A DNA stretch of 64,000 bases from Thiohalophilus thiocyanatoxydans. Its GTDB lineage: Bacteria; Pseudomonadota; Gammaproteobacteria; UBA6429; Thiohalophilaceae. How positions within the stretch are numbered: the first letter of the stretch is position 1; every line of letters starts with the position of its first letter. The stretch is taken from NCBI RefSeq assembly GCF_004366735.1, contig NZ_SOQX01000001.1, forward strand, positions 124,001-188,000, written 5' to 3'. The translations under genes and the position numbers were made by a program. Under the pieces are notes generated by a model. The model was given only the letters and a program-made list of their open reading frames with translations. It was not told the DNA's origin and ran no database searches. Positions 34,333 to 43,680 of the stretch are shown here, piece by piece.

Positions 34333-35499
34333 TTAGCCCCGCTGCCTGGCCAGGACCTTTGCATAGACAGCCATATAGCCCTGCACCATAGCCGCCAGGC
34401 TGAATTGTTCTTCCGCATGGGCGCGCGCGGTACGCCCCTCGTACGCCCGTCGCGCGGTATCGTTCAGATACGCCGCCAGCGTCTCCGCCAGCACGTCCAC
34501 CTCGCCGGCCGGGACCAGGCTGCCGGTTTCACCCGGCGTTACCAGATCCGGGTTACCGCCGACATGGGTGGCAATCACCGGCAGACCCGATGCCATGGCC
34601 TCGAGTACCGTATTGCAAATTCCCTCGGCCAGCGAGGGCAGGACAAACAGATCCATGGCGCGCATCAGTGCCGGAATGTCATCCCGGGCACCGGGCAACC
34701 AGACCTGATCCGCCAATCCGGCTTCTCTGACCTGTTGCGCAACCGTCTCCAGCAAGGGGCCGTCACCCACCATCACCAGGCGCAGGCGGGCGAACTGTTC
34801 CGGCAAGCGCTGACGCAATTGGCCAAAGGCCGCTAACAGATCCAGCGGCGCCTTGACCGCCTGCATGCGCATCACCGAGCCAATGATCAGGCTGTCCGCT
34901 GATGCAAAATCATCCGGTAATGGTTGAAATTCTCCTGCCCTGCGCGGACGGAAGCAGTCGGTATCCACGCCATTGCAAACGTGGTTCAGCTGCGCGGGGG
35001 TGACGCCCACGGCCTGGTTGAGATAACCGATCTGCTGTTGCGAAAGCGCGATGTACTGGCCGACCAGCGGTCGTACCAGCCGTCGCAGCCGGCGGTTTTT
35101 GCCGGAGGAACCATCGAGGTCACCCACGTTCCAGCCATGCTCACCGTGTACGCGCGCACGCACACCCGACAGCATGGCGGTAAGCTGTGCTTCAAGCGTT
35201 GCCAGGTTGCGGGTATGCACGATGTCCGGCTGCAGTTTGCGCAGCAAGCGGTGCAGTCGAAGATGGACACCGATATCTTTGCCTTCCCGTTTATGCAGGC
35301 TATACAGCGTGACATCGTCACGCCGGAGTCGCTGGCTGAAGTCGGTATAGTCCGTCATGCAGATAATCGCATGCCGGTAGGTGTCCGCCGGCATCCGGTT
35401 AATCAGGTTCACCAGCCCGTTTTCCATCCCCCCGACATCCAGGCGATGAATCACGTGCGCCACCAACGGCGCCGCACCCCGGGTTTCCCTTTTACTCAT
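34333..35499 (-). CDS. GT4 sugar transferase, PEP-CTERM/EpsH1 system-associated
   Basis: The protein has 388 residues from ATG 35499, which overlaps the XrtA stop by 8 bp (ATGAGTAA); the frame is open to 35619 inside XrtA. N-terminal LVAHVIHRLDVGGMENGLVNLINRM is typical of the GT4 sugar transferases that accompany XrtA. The donor site shows SLIIGSVMRMQAVKAPLDLLAAFGQL, RLRLVMVGDGPLLETVAQQV, VWLPGARDDIPALMRAMDLFVLPSLAEGICNTVLEAMASGLPVIAT. Translation is coupled with XrtA, so the two are made together. It extends the lipid-linked glycan; the donor sugar is unknown. Confidence 0.88.
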   Translation of the reverse strand: MSKRETRGAAPLVAHVIHRLDVGGMENGLVNLINRMPADTYRHAIICMTDYTDFSQRLRRDDVTLYSLHKREGKDIGVHLRLHRLLRKLQPDIVHTRNLATLEAQLTAMLSGVRARVHGEHGWNVGDLDGSSGKNRRLRRLVRPLVGQYIALSQQQIGYLNQAVGVTPAQLNHVCNGVDTDCFRPRRAGEFQPLPDDFASADSLIIGSVMRMQAVKAPLDLLAAFGQLRQRLPEQFARLRLVMVGDGPLLETVAQQVREAGLADQVWLPGARDDIPALMRAMDLFVLPSLAEGICNTVLEAMASGLPVIATHVGGNPDLVTPGETGSLVPAGEVDVLAETLAAYLNDTARRAYEGRTARAHAEEQFSLAAMVQGYMAVYAKVLARQRG

Positions 35500-37036
35500 C
35501 AAGGCGGTATCCCAGTGGACGCGGCAGCGCCCGAACAAATCGCGCCATCTGACCACGCACCTGTTCCAGTGAACCGCTGTCTTCCATGCTGACCGCCACC
35601 ACAAACGCGCCGCGACCATCGCCGGCCAGTACCGCCAGCACTTCGCGCAGTTTCACCTCCACGCCCCGGATGGTTTCGTGATCGCCCGTCTGGTACCAGT
35701 GCCAGACCACGCGCCGGGTATCGCCTGGCCCGCGCAGGATCGTCTCCCACACGTTCAGGTTCACTCCCTGTGACAACCTCACCTGCCGGGTTAACTGGGC
35801 GGAACGGCGCCAGCGCTCGCCATCGTAGATCCGGTTTCGCCAGGAGACGATCTCGCTGCCCTCGCCGTGGTTCAGATACTGCAACAGGTGCAGCTCCACA
35901 CTCGTATTGGCCGCAGTATAGATACCGGCCAGTTCCGCATCGGCATCGAAATACTGCGGTTGCCAGGGCATCACAGCCTGCTGCGGACCGGACCAGCCGT
36001 GGATGTTTGCCGGTAATGCGGGGGCCTGTGCCACCACCACCTGCTGCGCCTGTTGTTGCAACCACAGCTCACCCGCCCGGGGCGCGGCCAGAACAATCCC
36101 CAGCACCAGCAGCAAGGGGACCATGTAGCGCGGAGTGAATTGCCGGGCAACCGGTAACGGATTTGTCCCGGACGCCTCGAGCGGTGTTTTCTCGCGCCAT
36201 AGCGAACCCAGCCAGAACAACAGCAGCATGACAAAACCGAAGAACACCCAGCCATAGATCAGATGATCCACGCCGACCGCATGCTGCATATCGGTCCAGT
36301 GGGCGATCATGATAATGCCGTAGGCGCGAATGCCATTGGCAAGAATTGGCAACAGGATCGCCAGTGCCACCAGCGCCAGACGCCGCCACAGGCTGCGGTA
36401 ACTGATATAGGCATAGATCAGTCCCAGGGCGATGCTGGCAATCAGATAACGGACTCCGCTGCACACTTCCGCGACGACAAAATCGCCCGCAGGAATACTG
36501 ATGTAGTAGCCTTCCTTGTAAACCGGCAGCCCCGTAAGTTTGAGCAGCAGCACGGTAAACCAGGCGGTGAAGTCCTGCAGCACGGGCACAATGAAATCGC
36601 CAAACGGCACGGCAAAAAACAGGTAGGCGAGCGGGAAGATCAGCAGGCGGGCGACCTGCCAGCCCAGCAGGGTAATCACCAGCCCCGGCAACATGGCGAC
36701 CAGGGCAAAGTGTTGTACCAGCTCGACATCCACACTGCGTGCCAGCATCCAGGCCACTCCCGCCGCCGCCAGCACCACCAGGCCCCAGGCGGTGGGCTGC
36801 GGCATCACCTGGGCCAGCGCCTCGCGACGGGTCCAGACCAGAAACAATGCCAGGGGCAGAATGATCATCCCGTGGGCATAGGTTTCGGAATTGAACCAGA
36901 TATGGCTGATGCTCTGCACCGAGGGCCAGAGCAACAACAGGCTCAATACCCAGAATATGACCAGCAAGGCCAGTGCCGTGCGCCAGCTGTATTCCAGCGC
37001 CGAAAGAAATCCCGAACGCGCTTCAGGCGGGTTCAT
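35492..37036 (-). CDS. xrtA: exosortase A fused to an EpsI domain
   Basis: The protein has 514 residues from ATG 37036 (AAGGG 7 bases upstream; an in-frame ATG at 37051 has a weaker site). About eight membrane helices in the first 290 residues carry the exosortase active site: FVVAEVCSGVRYLIASIALGL (Cys nucleophile), LLPILANGIRAYGIIMIAHW (Arg), and HAVGVDHLIYGWVFFGFVMLL (His). Residues from about 300 on form the periplasmic EpsI domain (PANIHGWSGP...; ELHLLQYLNHGEGSEIVSWRNRIYDGERWRR). It cleaves the PEP-CTERM tail of secreted proteins at the inner membrane and probably hands the new C-terminus to a further anchor. The EpsI fusion is the usual XrtA arrangement. Confidence 0.95.
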   Translation of the reverse strand: MNPPEARSGFLSALEYSWRTALALLVIFWVLSLLLLWPSVQSISHIWFNSETYAHGMIILPLALFLVWTRREALAQVMPQPTAWGLVVLAAAGVAWMLARSVDVELVQHFALVAMLPGLVITLLGWQVARLLIFPLAYLFFAVPFGDFIVPVLQDFTAWFTVLLLKLTGLPVYKEGYYISIPAGDFVVAEVCSGVRYLIASIALGLIYAYISYRSLWRRLALVALAILLPILANGIRAYGIIMIAHWTDMQHAVGVDHLIYGWVFFGFVMLLLFWLGSLWREKTPLEASGTNPLPVARQFTPRYMVPLLLVLGIVLAAPRAGELWLQQQAQQVVVAQAPALPANIHGWSGPQQAVMPWQPQYFDADAELAGIYTAANTSVELHLLQYLNHGEGSEIVSWRNRIYDGERWRRSAQLTRQVRLSQGVNLNVWETILRGPGDTRRVVWHWYQTGDHETIRGVEVKLREVLAVLAGDGRGAFVVAVSMEDSGSLEQVRGQMARFVRALPRPLGYRLDE

Positions 37037-38237
37037 TTTGAACCCTTTCATTCAGCAATCCGATCAGACGCGCCATATGCTCCGACCAACTGTAATGACT
37101 CAGCACGCAATCACGCCCACGGGCGCCCTGTCCGTCCCTGTCCTCACCCTTCAACACCGCCAGACAAAGATTCGACAAATCATCAGCCTGCTCGGCCACC
37201 CGCCAGTTCAGTTGCGGGCAGTCCCGAAGACCATCCAGTGCTTGCGGGGTCGCCACCACCGGGCAACCCATGGCCATCGCTTCCAGGACCTTATTTTGCA
37301 CACCCCGGGCAATACGCAGTGGCGCCACCGCAAGATTCGCATGCGCCAGATAGGGACGCACATCGGGGACAGCGCCGGTCACCACCACGCCATCCAGACG
37401 GGCAAGCCGGGTCACCTCCGGCGTGGGCCGGGCACCGACGATGACAAACTCGGCATCCGCCTGCGCGGCCCGCACGGCGGGAAACACCTGGTTGGCAAAC
37501 CAGACTACTGCATCGACATTGGCCCAGTAATCCATGGCCCCGACGAACACCAGTCGTGTACCTGTGGCGGGGTACGGGTTGGGATAAACCTGTTCAGGGG
37601 AAAAGTACCGGGTATCCACGCCGTTATCGATCGCATGCACCCGGGCAGCGGACTCCGGGGCCAGCTCACGAAACAGCCTGGCCTCCTGTTCGGTGACAAA
37701 TACCGCCGCATCGCTGGCCGCCGCCTGGCGGCGTTCAAAAGCCAGCAAGGTACGCGCCTCGCGCGCGTAGATCCAGTTCATGGGAAAACGATGACCTGTT
37801 GCATACTGGCGCCACTTGTCGGAATCCACATCACAAAAGTCGATCACCGTATGCAACTGTTGCAGATTGGCGGGCAGGTATTGGGTCATCGCCGCCGAGA
37901 ACACCAGCGCCCGATCCACGCCCCGCGCCAGCGTGGTATTTACCCATTGTTGCATGCGTCGGTTACGGTAATAGGGCAGGGTGAGCGGCTGCGACCCGAG
38001 CAAGCCTGTCAGGCTTTTAACCCTGGCCCGCCCCGGGTGCAGCGGCAGCAAACAGAGGCTTTCGCAATAGGCCGCGACATCCTTCTGGTATTGCCAGTCC
38101 CGCGGATCATCGACAAAGCACCCCAGATGCACCCGAAACTGTGTGGACAGATGCTTGAGCATGTTGAACGAGCGGATCTTGTCTCCCTTGTTCGGGGGAT
38201 ACGGGATCCGGTGGGCGAGAAACAGAAGGTCCTTCAT
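37023..38237 (-). CDS. family 4 glycosyltransferase, XrtA-associated (TIGR03087-type)
   Basis: The protein has 404 residues. MKDLLFLAHRIPYPPNKGDKIRSFNMLKHLS opens a GT-B fold in the style of XrtA-linked enzymes. The donor domain has RLVFVGAMDYWANVDAVVWFANQVFP, EFVIVGARPTPEVTRL, VVVTGAVPDVRPYLAHANLAVAPLRIARGVQNKVLEAMAMGCPVVAT. It is homologous to the GT4 at 26187 (ditto GAMDWQANID). Its last codons overlap the XrtA start, as the ATG of XrtA at 37036 lies before this gene's stop at 37023. It transfers a sugar to a lipid-linked or glycan acceptor at the inner face of the membrane. Confidence 0.9.
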   Translation of the reverse strand: MKDLLFLAHRIPYPPNKGDKIRSFNMLKHLSTQFRVHLGCFVDDPRDWQYQKDVAAYCESLCLLPLHPGRARVKSLTGLLGSQPLTLPYYRNRRMQQWVNTTLARGVDRALVFSAAMTQYLPANLQQLHTVIDFCDVDSDKWRQYATGHRFPMNWIYAREARTLLAFERRQAAASDAAVFVTEQEARLFRELAPESAARVHAIDNGVDTRYFSPEQVYPNPYPATGTRLVFVGAMDYWANVDAVVWFANQVFPAVRAAQADAEFVIVGARPTPEVTRLARLDGVVVTGAVPDVRPYLAHANLAVAPLRIARGVQNKVLEAMAMGCPVVATPQALDGLRDCPQLNWRVAEQADDLSNLCLAVLKGEDRDGQGARGRDCVLSHYSWSEHMARLIGLLNERVQNEPA

Positions 38238-38303
38238 AGGCGGCGTGTTACCACCCTGCCCGCGACACGTGTGACAATTGTTTTGGCTTGACAGGCACAG
38301 CTC

Positions 38304-39380
38304 TTAACCCAGTCCCCGCGATATCATCGGGCCCAACAGGTTGGCCACCGGCAGCGGCAGGTGCTTCCATGCATTGATGAACAGTCGGTACTTGGGATTC
38401 AGCGGGTTGATGTCCGGAATCCGGCTGGCGCGTACCAGGTGGTATTCATAGTACAGCGGCTCGGGGGTGAAACCCCAGTTCTTCTTGAAACTGAAAGAGC
38501 CGGTGCCCACCTTGCTGCGCCCGTAATCAAACATACGGTAGCCTTGCTCGCATGCCCGGCGCATCAGATCCCAGTATAGAAAATCAAAACCGGCCACCGA
38601 ACGCGCCTCCCGGGTTCCGCCGCCATAGTAGGGCAGCACCTCATCACGAAAATAAAAACTCATCACGCTGGAAACCGGGCGACCTTCACAGGTTACTGTC
38701 AGCACCTGGCAATTCCTGCCAAAAACCCGGTGCAAGGCTTCAAAATAGCGACGCGTAAAAACCGGCGTTCCATGCCGCCTGACACTATCCGCGTATATCG
38801 GAAAAAACCGATCCAGATTCGGATCAATTTCTCCCTGTATGTCCCGCTTCATGGCTTGTCTGACCATTCGGCGCTGTTTGCGTGGGATAGCCAGCATGTT
38901 CTGTTCCACATCCGGATCAATGGGCTTGCGAAAGGTGACATAAAGCTCATCCTTGCAGGGCCAGTCTGGATTACGCCGTGTCCGCGAGCGAAGCTCCAGA
39001 TAATCCACCTGCAACTCTTCAGCCAGCTCACGGGCCGCATCGGTCAGCAACTGTTCGATAACCTCGTCTTCGGCCGCGACACCGCCATAGACACAAAAAG
39101 GCACGGAAACAAGCGCATTGCCAAACAGCAAGGTTTTGATATGGCCCAGCGGAAGCACCCCGACGATGCGTCCCTCGCGTTCAGCATAGAGATAGTAGGC
39201 ACGATGTCCCAGCGACTCTTCCAACACCCGTCGCCAGCCGGCACGATGAAAAAACGTCGCCGCCGGATTCACGTCCACAAACGCATCCCACTCGGCGATG
39301 CGGGCATTGTTCAGCTGTTGTACTGAAATCGGCTTCGCCCGGGTTTCGACAAAGGTGCTGGCTTGCATAACGGTACTCAT
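38304..39380 (-). CDS. FemAB-family protein, XrtA/PEP-CTERM-associated
   Basis: The protein has 358 residues from ATG 39380, overlapping the deacetylase stop as ATGA (MSTVMQASTFVE...). It has two GNAT-like halves. Segments include FFHRAGWRRVLEESLGHRAYYLYAEREGRIVGVLPL, then FFPIYADSVRRHGTPVFTRRYFEALHRVFG and AGFDFLYWDLMRRACEQGYRMFDYGRSKVGTGSFSFKKNWGFTP. FemAB proteins transfer amino acids from aminoacyl-tRNA; here the acceptor is unknown and may be the polymer or a lipid-linked intermediate. It is part of the long reverse operon. Confidence 0.9.
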   Translation of the reverse strand: MSTVMQASTFVETRAKPISVQQLNNARIAEWDAFVDVNPAATFFHRAGWRRVLEESLGHRAYYLYAEREGRIVGVLPLGHIKTLLFGNALVSVPFCVYGGVAAEDEVIEQLLTDAARELAEELQVDYLELRSRTRRNPDWPCKDELYVTFRKPIDPDVEQNMLAIPRKQRRMVRQAMKRDIQGEIDPNLDRFFPIYADSVRRHGTPVFTRRYFEALHRVFGRNCQVLTVTCEGRPVSSVMSFYFRDEVLPYYGGGTREARSVAGFDFLYWDLMRRACEQGYRMFDYGRSKVGTGSFSFKKNWGFTPEPLYYEYHLVRASRIPDINPLNPKYRLFINAWKHLPLPVANLLGPMISRGLG

Positions 39381-40249
39381 TGAGGACGATCTTCCCGGGC
39401 CAGAAAAATCCGGTCCACACGATCCCAATGAAAATCCTTCAACAGGCGGGCCAGGCGCGGCTCCATACGAGACAGATTCAGGTAATGTCGCAGCCTTGTC
39501 TTAATACCGATACCCTGCTGTCGTGGCTGCCGGGGATCGATCTCCCAGGGATGGAAATAGAAAATCGCCGACTGACCGTCATGTTGATTGACCCGATTAA
39601 TCGCCCAGCGCGAAACCGCATAGGGAAGAAGCCGAAAATAACCGCCGCCTCCACAGGGGTAGTTTTTTCCCGCAATCTCCACCGTGGTCACGGGAATTTC
39701 CAGCAGGCCGGCACCATCACGATGCCGGAAAGCAAAACGCGGGGCTTCGGGCATACCATAGGAATCATGCCGGATTGGGTAGATACTGGAACTGTAAAGA
39801 TGGCCTGTCTCTTCAAGTTCATCCAGCGCCCATAGATTGTTGCGACCGATTGAATAACTTGCCGCACGATAACCGATCACCGGTGCGCCAATCGTATCTT
39901 CCAACAACATACGCGTACGTTCCACATCTTCACGGAATTCCCTGGGGGTCTGGTTAACCACACGCACATGCTCATAGCCGTGACTTGCGACCTCATGACC
40001 ATTGTCATGCAAACTGCGTATCATTGCAGGATAGCGCTCCGCCATCCAGCCCAGCACAAAAAACGTCGCCTTGATCTTGTGCCTGTCAAACAGCGCCAGG
40101 ATACGCTGCATATTACCCTCAATCCGACACGCCAGGGACTCCCAATCGGCACGGTCAATATGACGCTCGAAGGCGGAAACCTGGAAGTAATCTTCCACAT
40201 CTACCGTCATGGCATTACAGGTTACGTTATCATGACTAGATTGAAGCAT
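39377..40249 (-). CDS. polysaccharide deacetylase, XrtA-associated
   Basis: The protein has 290 residues. The NodB core starts right at the N-terminus (NAMTVDVEDYFQVSAFE, with the metal and base Asp residues), then FVLGWMAERYPAMIRSLHDNGHEVASHGYEHVRV (HxxxH-type metal motif in SHGYEH), and PVIGYRAASYSIG. An internal ATG at 40210 (MTVDVEDY) is a possible alternative start. It has no signal peptide. Likely role: removal of acetyl groups from hexosamines of the EPS or its intermediate. It is 17 bp downstream of the ATPase and coupled to the FemAB gene by a 4-bp overlap. Confidence 0.9.
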   Translation of the reverse strand: MLQSSHDNVTCNAMTVDVEDYFQVSAFERHIDRADWESLACRIEGNMQRILALFDRHKIKATFFVLGWMAERYPAMIRSLHDNGHEVASHGYEHVRVVNQTPREFREDVERTRMLLEDTIGAPVIGYRAASYSIGRNNLWALDELEETGHLYSSSIYPIRHDSYGMPEAPRFAFRHRDGAGLLEIPVTTVEIAGKNYPCGGGGYFRLLPYAVSRWAINRVNQHDGQSAIFYFHPWEIDPRQPRQQGIGIKTRLRHYLNLSRMEPRLARLLKDFHWDRVDRIFLAREDRPQ

Positions 40250-40266
40250 AGTACAGCGCCTGGCGG

Positions 40267-41298
40267 TTATGGCTTGCGTTTTATTTCGGAAAATCTTCGA
40301 TGTATATACGAATTCAGTATCTGCAATCTGCTTTCTATAGCGGTAATACGCAATTCAAGATAATCCCACTGAAACCTGGCCGGTGTATTATATTGTGATC
40401 TTGTTCCGAAATGATTGGATAACCCAAGCTGCTCTTCTGTTATAGCCATCTTCTCATCATCGATTACCTTTTTATCGTCTGTGATATTCAGCTCCTCATC
40501 AAGCTCGCTTGCAACAATACTAACAGCGTCCGGATCAATAACATGACGCTCTTCAAGATAGGCAAATAACAACAATCGGTCGGCCAGGCTGTTGATACGT
40601 CTCGGGATACCCTTTGTGTGGCGGAAAATATCTGTGAACGCTTCGTCAGTAATTGACGGGTCATTTTTCCAACCGGCGGTAACAAGACGATATTCGATAT
40701 ACTCCCGGGTTTCCGCTTCGTCCAGTGGTGTCAAATGGCAGGCCGCGATAAAGCGCTGACGCAACTGTTCAAGATCAGGATGCTGCAAAGTCCGTTTGAA
40801 CTGATTCTGACCGAGGAGAAAACTCTGGAGGAGCGGCTTGTCGCCCGTCTGGAAATTCGACAGCATGCGTAACTCTTCCAACGCCTTGTGTGACAGATTC
40901 TGGGCCTCATCCACAACCAGCAAGGCCCGTTTTCCTTCACGCGCCTGTTTGTGAAGAAAGATCTCCAGCTGTTCCAGTAATGCTGATTTAGACTCACTTT
41001 TTACCGTCAGACCGAATGCCTGGACTACCATGCGCAACAGATCATCAGCCTCCAGTTGAGTCGTCGCAATTTGTGCGGCAATGACTTCCTTGGGCGGCAG
41101 CTCACGAAACAACATACGTGCCAGGGTGGTCTTACCCGTTCCAACATCTCCGGTAATGGCAATAAACCCTTCTGCTTGCGTTAAGCCGTAGCGCAGGTAC
41201 GCCAGTGCCCGTTTGTGTATACTGCTGCCAAAAAAGAACCCCGGATCCGGACTTAACTGGAAGGGTTTACGATCGAGCTTAAAATAGTTTTCATACAT
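40267..41298 (-). CDS. AAA ATPase, XrtA/PEP-CTERM-associated (ExeA-like)
   Basis: The protein has 343 residues. N-terminal MYENYFKLDRKPFQLSPDPGFFFGS is the opening typical of ExeA/GspA-type ATPases. Walker A is FIAITGDVGTGKTTLARML, Walker B is KRALLVVDEAQNLSHKAL, and then IPRRINSLADRLLLFAYLEE completes the AAA core. It is cytoplasmic. XrtA loci almost always have one; it is proposed to power assembly or positioning of the export machinery. It is 9 bp downstream of the barrel protein gene. The C-terminal 60 residues (DDKKVIDDEKMAITEEQLG) are polar and not conserved in ExeA. Confidence 0.88.
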   Translation of the reverse strand: MYENYFKLDRKPFQLSPDPGFFFGSSIHKRALAYLRYGLTQAEGFIAITGDVGTGKTTLARMLFRELPPKEVIAAQIATTQLEADDLLRMVVQAFGLTVKSESKSALLEQLEIFLHKQAREGKRALLVVDEAQNLSHKALEELRMLSNFQTGDKPLLQSFLLGQNQFKRTLQHPDLEQLRQRFIAACHLTPLDEAETREYIEYRLVTAGWKNDPSITDEAFTDIFRHTKGIPRRINSLADRLLLFAYLEERHVIDPDAVSIVASELDEELNITDDKKVIDDEKMAITEEQLGLSNHFGTRSQYNTPARFQWDYLELRITAIESRLQILNSYIHRRFSEIKRKP

Positions 41299-41307
41299 AA
41301 AATTCAG

Positions 41308-42765
41308 TCAGAAACTTTTCCGAAAGCTGAGCGAAACACGATTTTCTTGAAATTCGTTTTCCGGTTGGTTGGAATTACGTTCTGCGTAACGATAATTGAG
41401 TGTGGCACTGGTACGCGGCCCAAGGTCACGCCGGATTCCAGTGCCGAGCACATAATAATCATCTTCCCGATCATCTTCCTGATAGGTCGAGTTTTGCGCA
41501 CTGCCATTGAGCAAAAACTGTGTATGAGCTGCGATACGCAAGGCAAAGTTGGTACCCAGACCACGAACCCGTTCGCGCTGATCGTTCACCTCGAACTCAC
41601 GCCGCTCATCAAAGCCCCGTACACTCCAGGTTAATTTATGTCTCTCTCCGGAGAGTCCGAGGCTAAACCGCCGACTGAGATACACGCCGCTCTGCAGATC
41701 CGGGTATTCCAGTTCAAGAAATAGCGGCTGTCCATTAACAATCAACGGGTTTCCTGCACTGTCAAGCACCGGAAATACCCGTCGTTCTATCTCAAAGTGG
41801 CTGACAGTAGTCAGTCCCTCGGTATATTCCATGGACAATTGACTGTTCCGGAACCGGTGGTTAAGACTGGCGCCATAGGTTTCACCAAAAAATCGCTCGC
41901 CGTAAAATACATCCATATCCGTGCGCGTACTTTGCCAGCCGGCACCCGCGCGCCAGAAGGTATCATCAGGTCGGGCACGCCGTGCGTCCTGAACAAACTC
42001 ATTATCCTCTTCGCCGCCAGCGACAAACAAATTCAGACGTCGGGTCACGAACCAGCGCAGTAAAGCTTCAGCCGTCTGAAAAGTCACACTTGAACCATCA
42101 TCGTATTCTGTTTCGCTGCGTCGATAACTCAATTCCCAGCCAACACGTGAGAACATCCTCCCGTTTTCGATTCGCGCCAGAACCTGATTTGTTTCACTGT
42201 CGAAGCTGCTCGTACTGGCATCCTGATAATCCACTCGATCATGGGTATAACGCAGCTGGCCGGTGGCAACATCCCCCATGCGCTGGATATAATTTGGACT
42301 GACATGAAATGTCAATACATCCCGGCGTTCTCCCAGATCGTTGATATTATCCTGTGTCACGTTGTCCCTGCGTGATTGAAAGCGCTGGCTATAGCTGCTC
42401 GACGCATCGATAAAAAAACGGTCCTCCAGCAATTCAACATTGCCGTTGCCGGAAAACTGATGGTAAGTACTGTTGCGGCGTGTTTCACGCCAATAGCTCA
42501 GGTTTTGCAGGTTATACGCCAGCTCTGCCGCAGCCCGACTTCCTTCCCGCTGTAGCATAAAACCCACGTCCGTCTGTGTGATGTATTCATTCTCTTCCTC
42601 ACCGGCACGACTCAGCCCGACATTATCCGTATAGATTTGGGTAACACCGATATGCGGGGTGAAATCCCATGGAATCTCTTCTTCGGCTATTGCCATATGC
42701 AACGTACTCATACCGCTGACGATCACGCCGGCCACAAGACATCCCTGTCTCACACCACTTTTCAT
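41308..42765 (-). CDS. outer-membrane beta-barrel protein, PEP-CTERM-associated (TIGR03016-type)
   Basis: The protein has 485 residues. A signal peptide covers about the first 25-28 residues (cleavage near HMAIAEEEIPWDF). The rest alternates amphipathic strands (YTHDRVDYQDASTSSFDSETNQVLARIENG; FYGERFFGETYGASLNHRFRNSQLSMEYTEGLTT) and ends in ENRVSLSFRKSF, the C-terminal Phe of outer-membrane proteins. It is likely the outer-membrane exit or stabiliser of the EPS in the XrtA locus. The ATG overlaps the stop of the kinase gene by 4 bp. The function is inferred from position and topology. Confidence 0.88.
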   Translation of the reverse strand: MKSGVRQGCLVAGVIVSGMSTLHMAIAEEEIPWDFTPHIGVTQIYTDNVGLSRAGEEENEYITQTDVGFMLQREGSRAAAELAYNLQNLSYWRETRRNSTYHQFSGNGNVELLEDRFFIDASSSYSQRFQSRRDNVTQDNINDLGERRDVLTFHVSPNYIQRMGDVATGQLRYTHDRVDYQDASTSSFDSETNQVLARIENGRMFSRVGWELSYRRSETEYDDGSSVTFQTAEALLRWFVTRRLNLFVAGGEEDNEFVQDARRARPDDTFWRAGAGWQSTRTDMDVFYGERFFGETYGASLNHRFRNSQLSMEYTEGLTTVSHFEIERRVFPVLDSAGNPLIVNGQPLFLELEYPDLQSGVYLSRRFSLGLSGERHKLTWSVRGFDERREFEVNDQRERVRGLGTNFALRIAAHTQFLLNGSAQNSTYQEDDREDDYYVLGTGIRRDLGPRTSATLNYRYAERNSNQPENEFQENRVSLSFRKSF

Positions 42766-43658
42766 GCTCCATCGTTCTCGCTATATGCATAGGAGTCATA
42801 TCCATAATAACCCACTTCTCTGTGCTGGCTTGCCTTGTTTAGCACCAGCCCAATCGGCTTGGAAGTATCGAGCAGAGATAGCGCTTCCTTGACACTACCC
42901 TGCGAGGTTTTATCCGATTCCACCACAAAGACGATTTGCCCCATGAGCCCGGCCAACACCACCGCCTCATTGGTCATGAGCAGGGGAGGGGAATCAAAGA
43001 TCACTACCCGGTCACTGTAGCGGGTAGCCAGTTCCTGTATAAGACGCAACATACCCTGACCGGCCAGTAATTCGTTAGCATGAGGGTGAAAACGTCCCAT
43101 GGGGATAATCCGCAGCTTGGGAAGACTGGTACGCAGAATCACGTCGCTCACATTCAGATTCTCATCGGTCAGCAAATCGATCAGTCCCGGACCCAGGGGT
43201 GTACCGAGTATCTTGTGTATCTGTGCGCGTCCCACATCGGCATCCACCAGCAACACCGTCTTATCCATTTCCATGGCGATGCTCATCGCCAGATTGATGG
43301 TGGTCAGCGTCTTACCCTCGCCCGCGGTGGAGCTTGTAACCATGATCATGTTGCCATGATCCACGAGATCGGAGTTTCGACCAAAAGCGTTGGCAAGCAA
43401 GGGGCGCTTGATAAAGCGGAACTCCTCGGCCAGATTGCTGCGCTCACCATCCGGCGTCACAAAGCCCTTGGCCTTGAGTAATGAGATATCGATGTTTACC
43501 GGGGCCGCATTTTCATTTCGCTGCTTTTCGGGCGCCGGCTTTTGTGCCAGTACTGGCACAGGCTCCGGTATCTCCTCGACTTTACCCTCCGGCGTCTTGT
43601 TGAGTCGCGCCGCCGCTTTCTCGATAAGACTCAAACCCTGCTTATCATCTTTACTCAT
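42762..43658 (-). CDS. XrtA-associated tyrosine autokinase (BY-kinase)
   Basis: The protein has 298 residues from ATG 43658 (an in-frame GTG-GTG pair upstream would add four residues). The BY-kinase Walker A is MVTSSTAGEGKTLTTINLAMSIA, the Walker A' is TVLLVDADVGRAQIHKILG, and the Walker B is RVVIFDSPPLLMTNEA. The C-terminal tail EVGYYGYDSYAYSENDG is the tyrosine cluster that is autophosphorylated. It is cytoplasmic and works with the chain-length protein upstream (23 bp away) to set polymer length and export. Separate kinase and PCP genes are the XrtA pattern. Confidence 0.92.
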   Translation of the reverse strand: MSKDDKQGLSLIEKAAARLNKTPEGKVEEIPEPVPVLAQKPAPEKQRNENAAPVNIDISLLKAKGFVTPDGERSNLAEEFRFIKRPLLANAFGRNSDLVDHGNMIMVTSSTAGEGKTLTTINLAMSIAMEMDKTVLLVDADVGRAQIHKILGTPLGPGLIDLLTDENLNVSDVILRTSLPKLRIIPMGRFHPHANELLAGQGMLRLIQELATRYSDRVVIFDSPPLLMTNEAVVLAGLMGQIVFVVESDKTSQGSVKEALSLLDTSKPIGLVLNKASQHREVGYYGYDSYAYSENDGA

Positions 43659-43680
43659 TCCTGCCACCACTTAATCAGCA

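Noticed and set aside
42001-42063. Prophage or integron signals in the EPS operon
   Set aside because: The operon is continuous, with overlaps or small gaps and consistent codon use; no integrase or attachment-site duplication is visible there.
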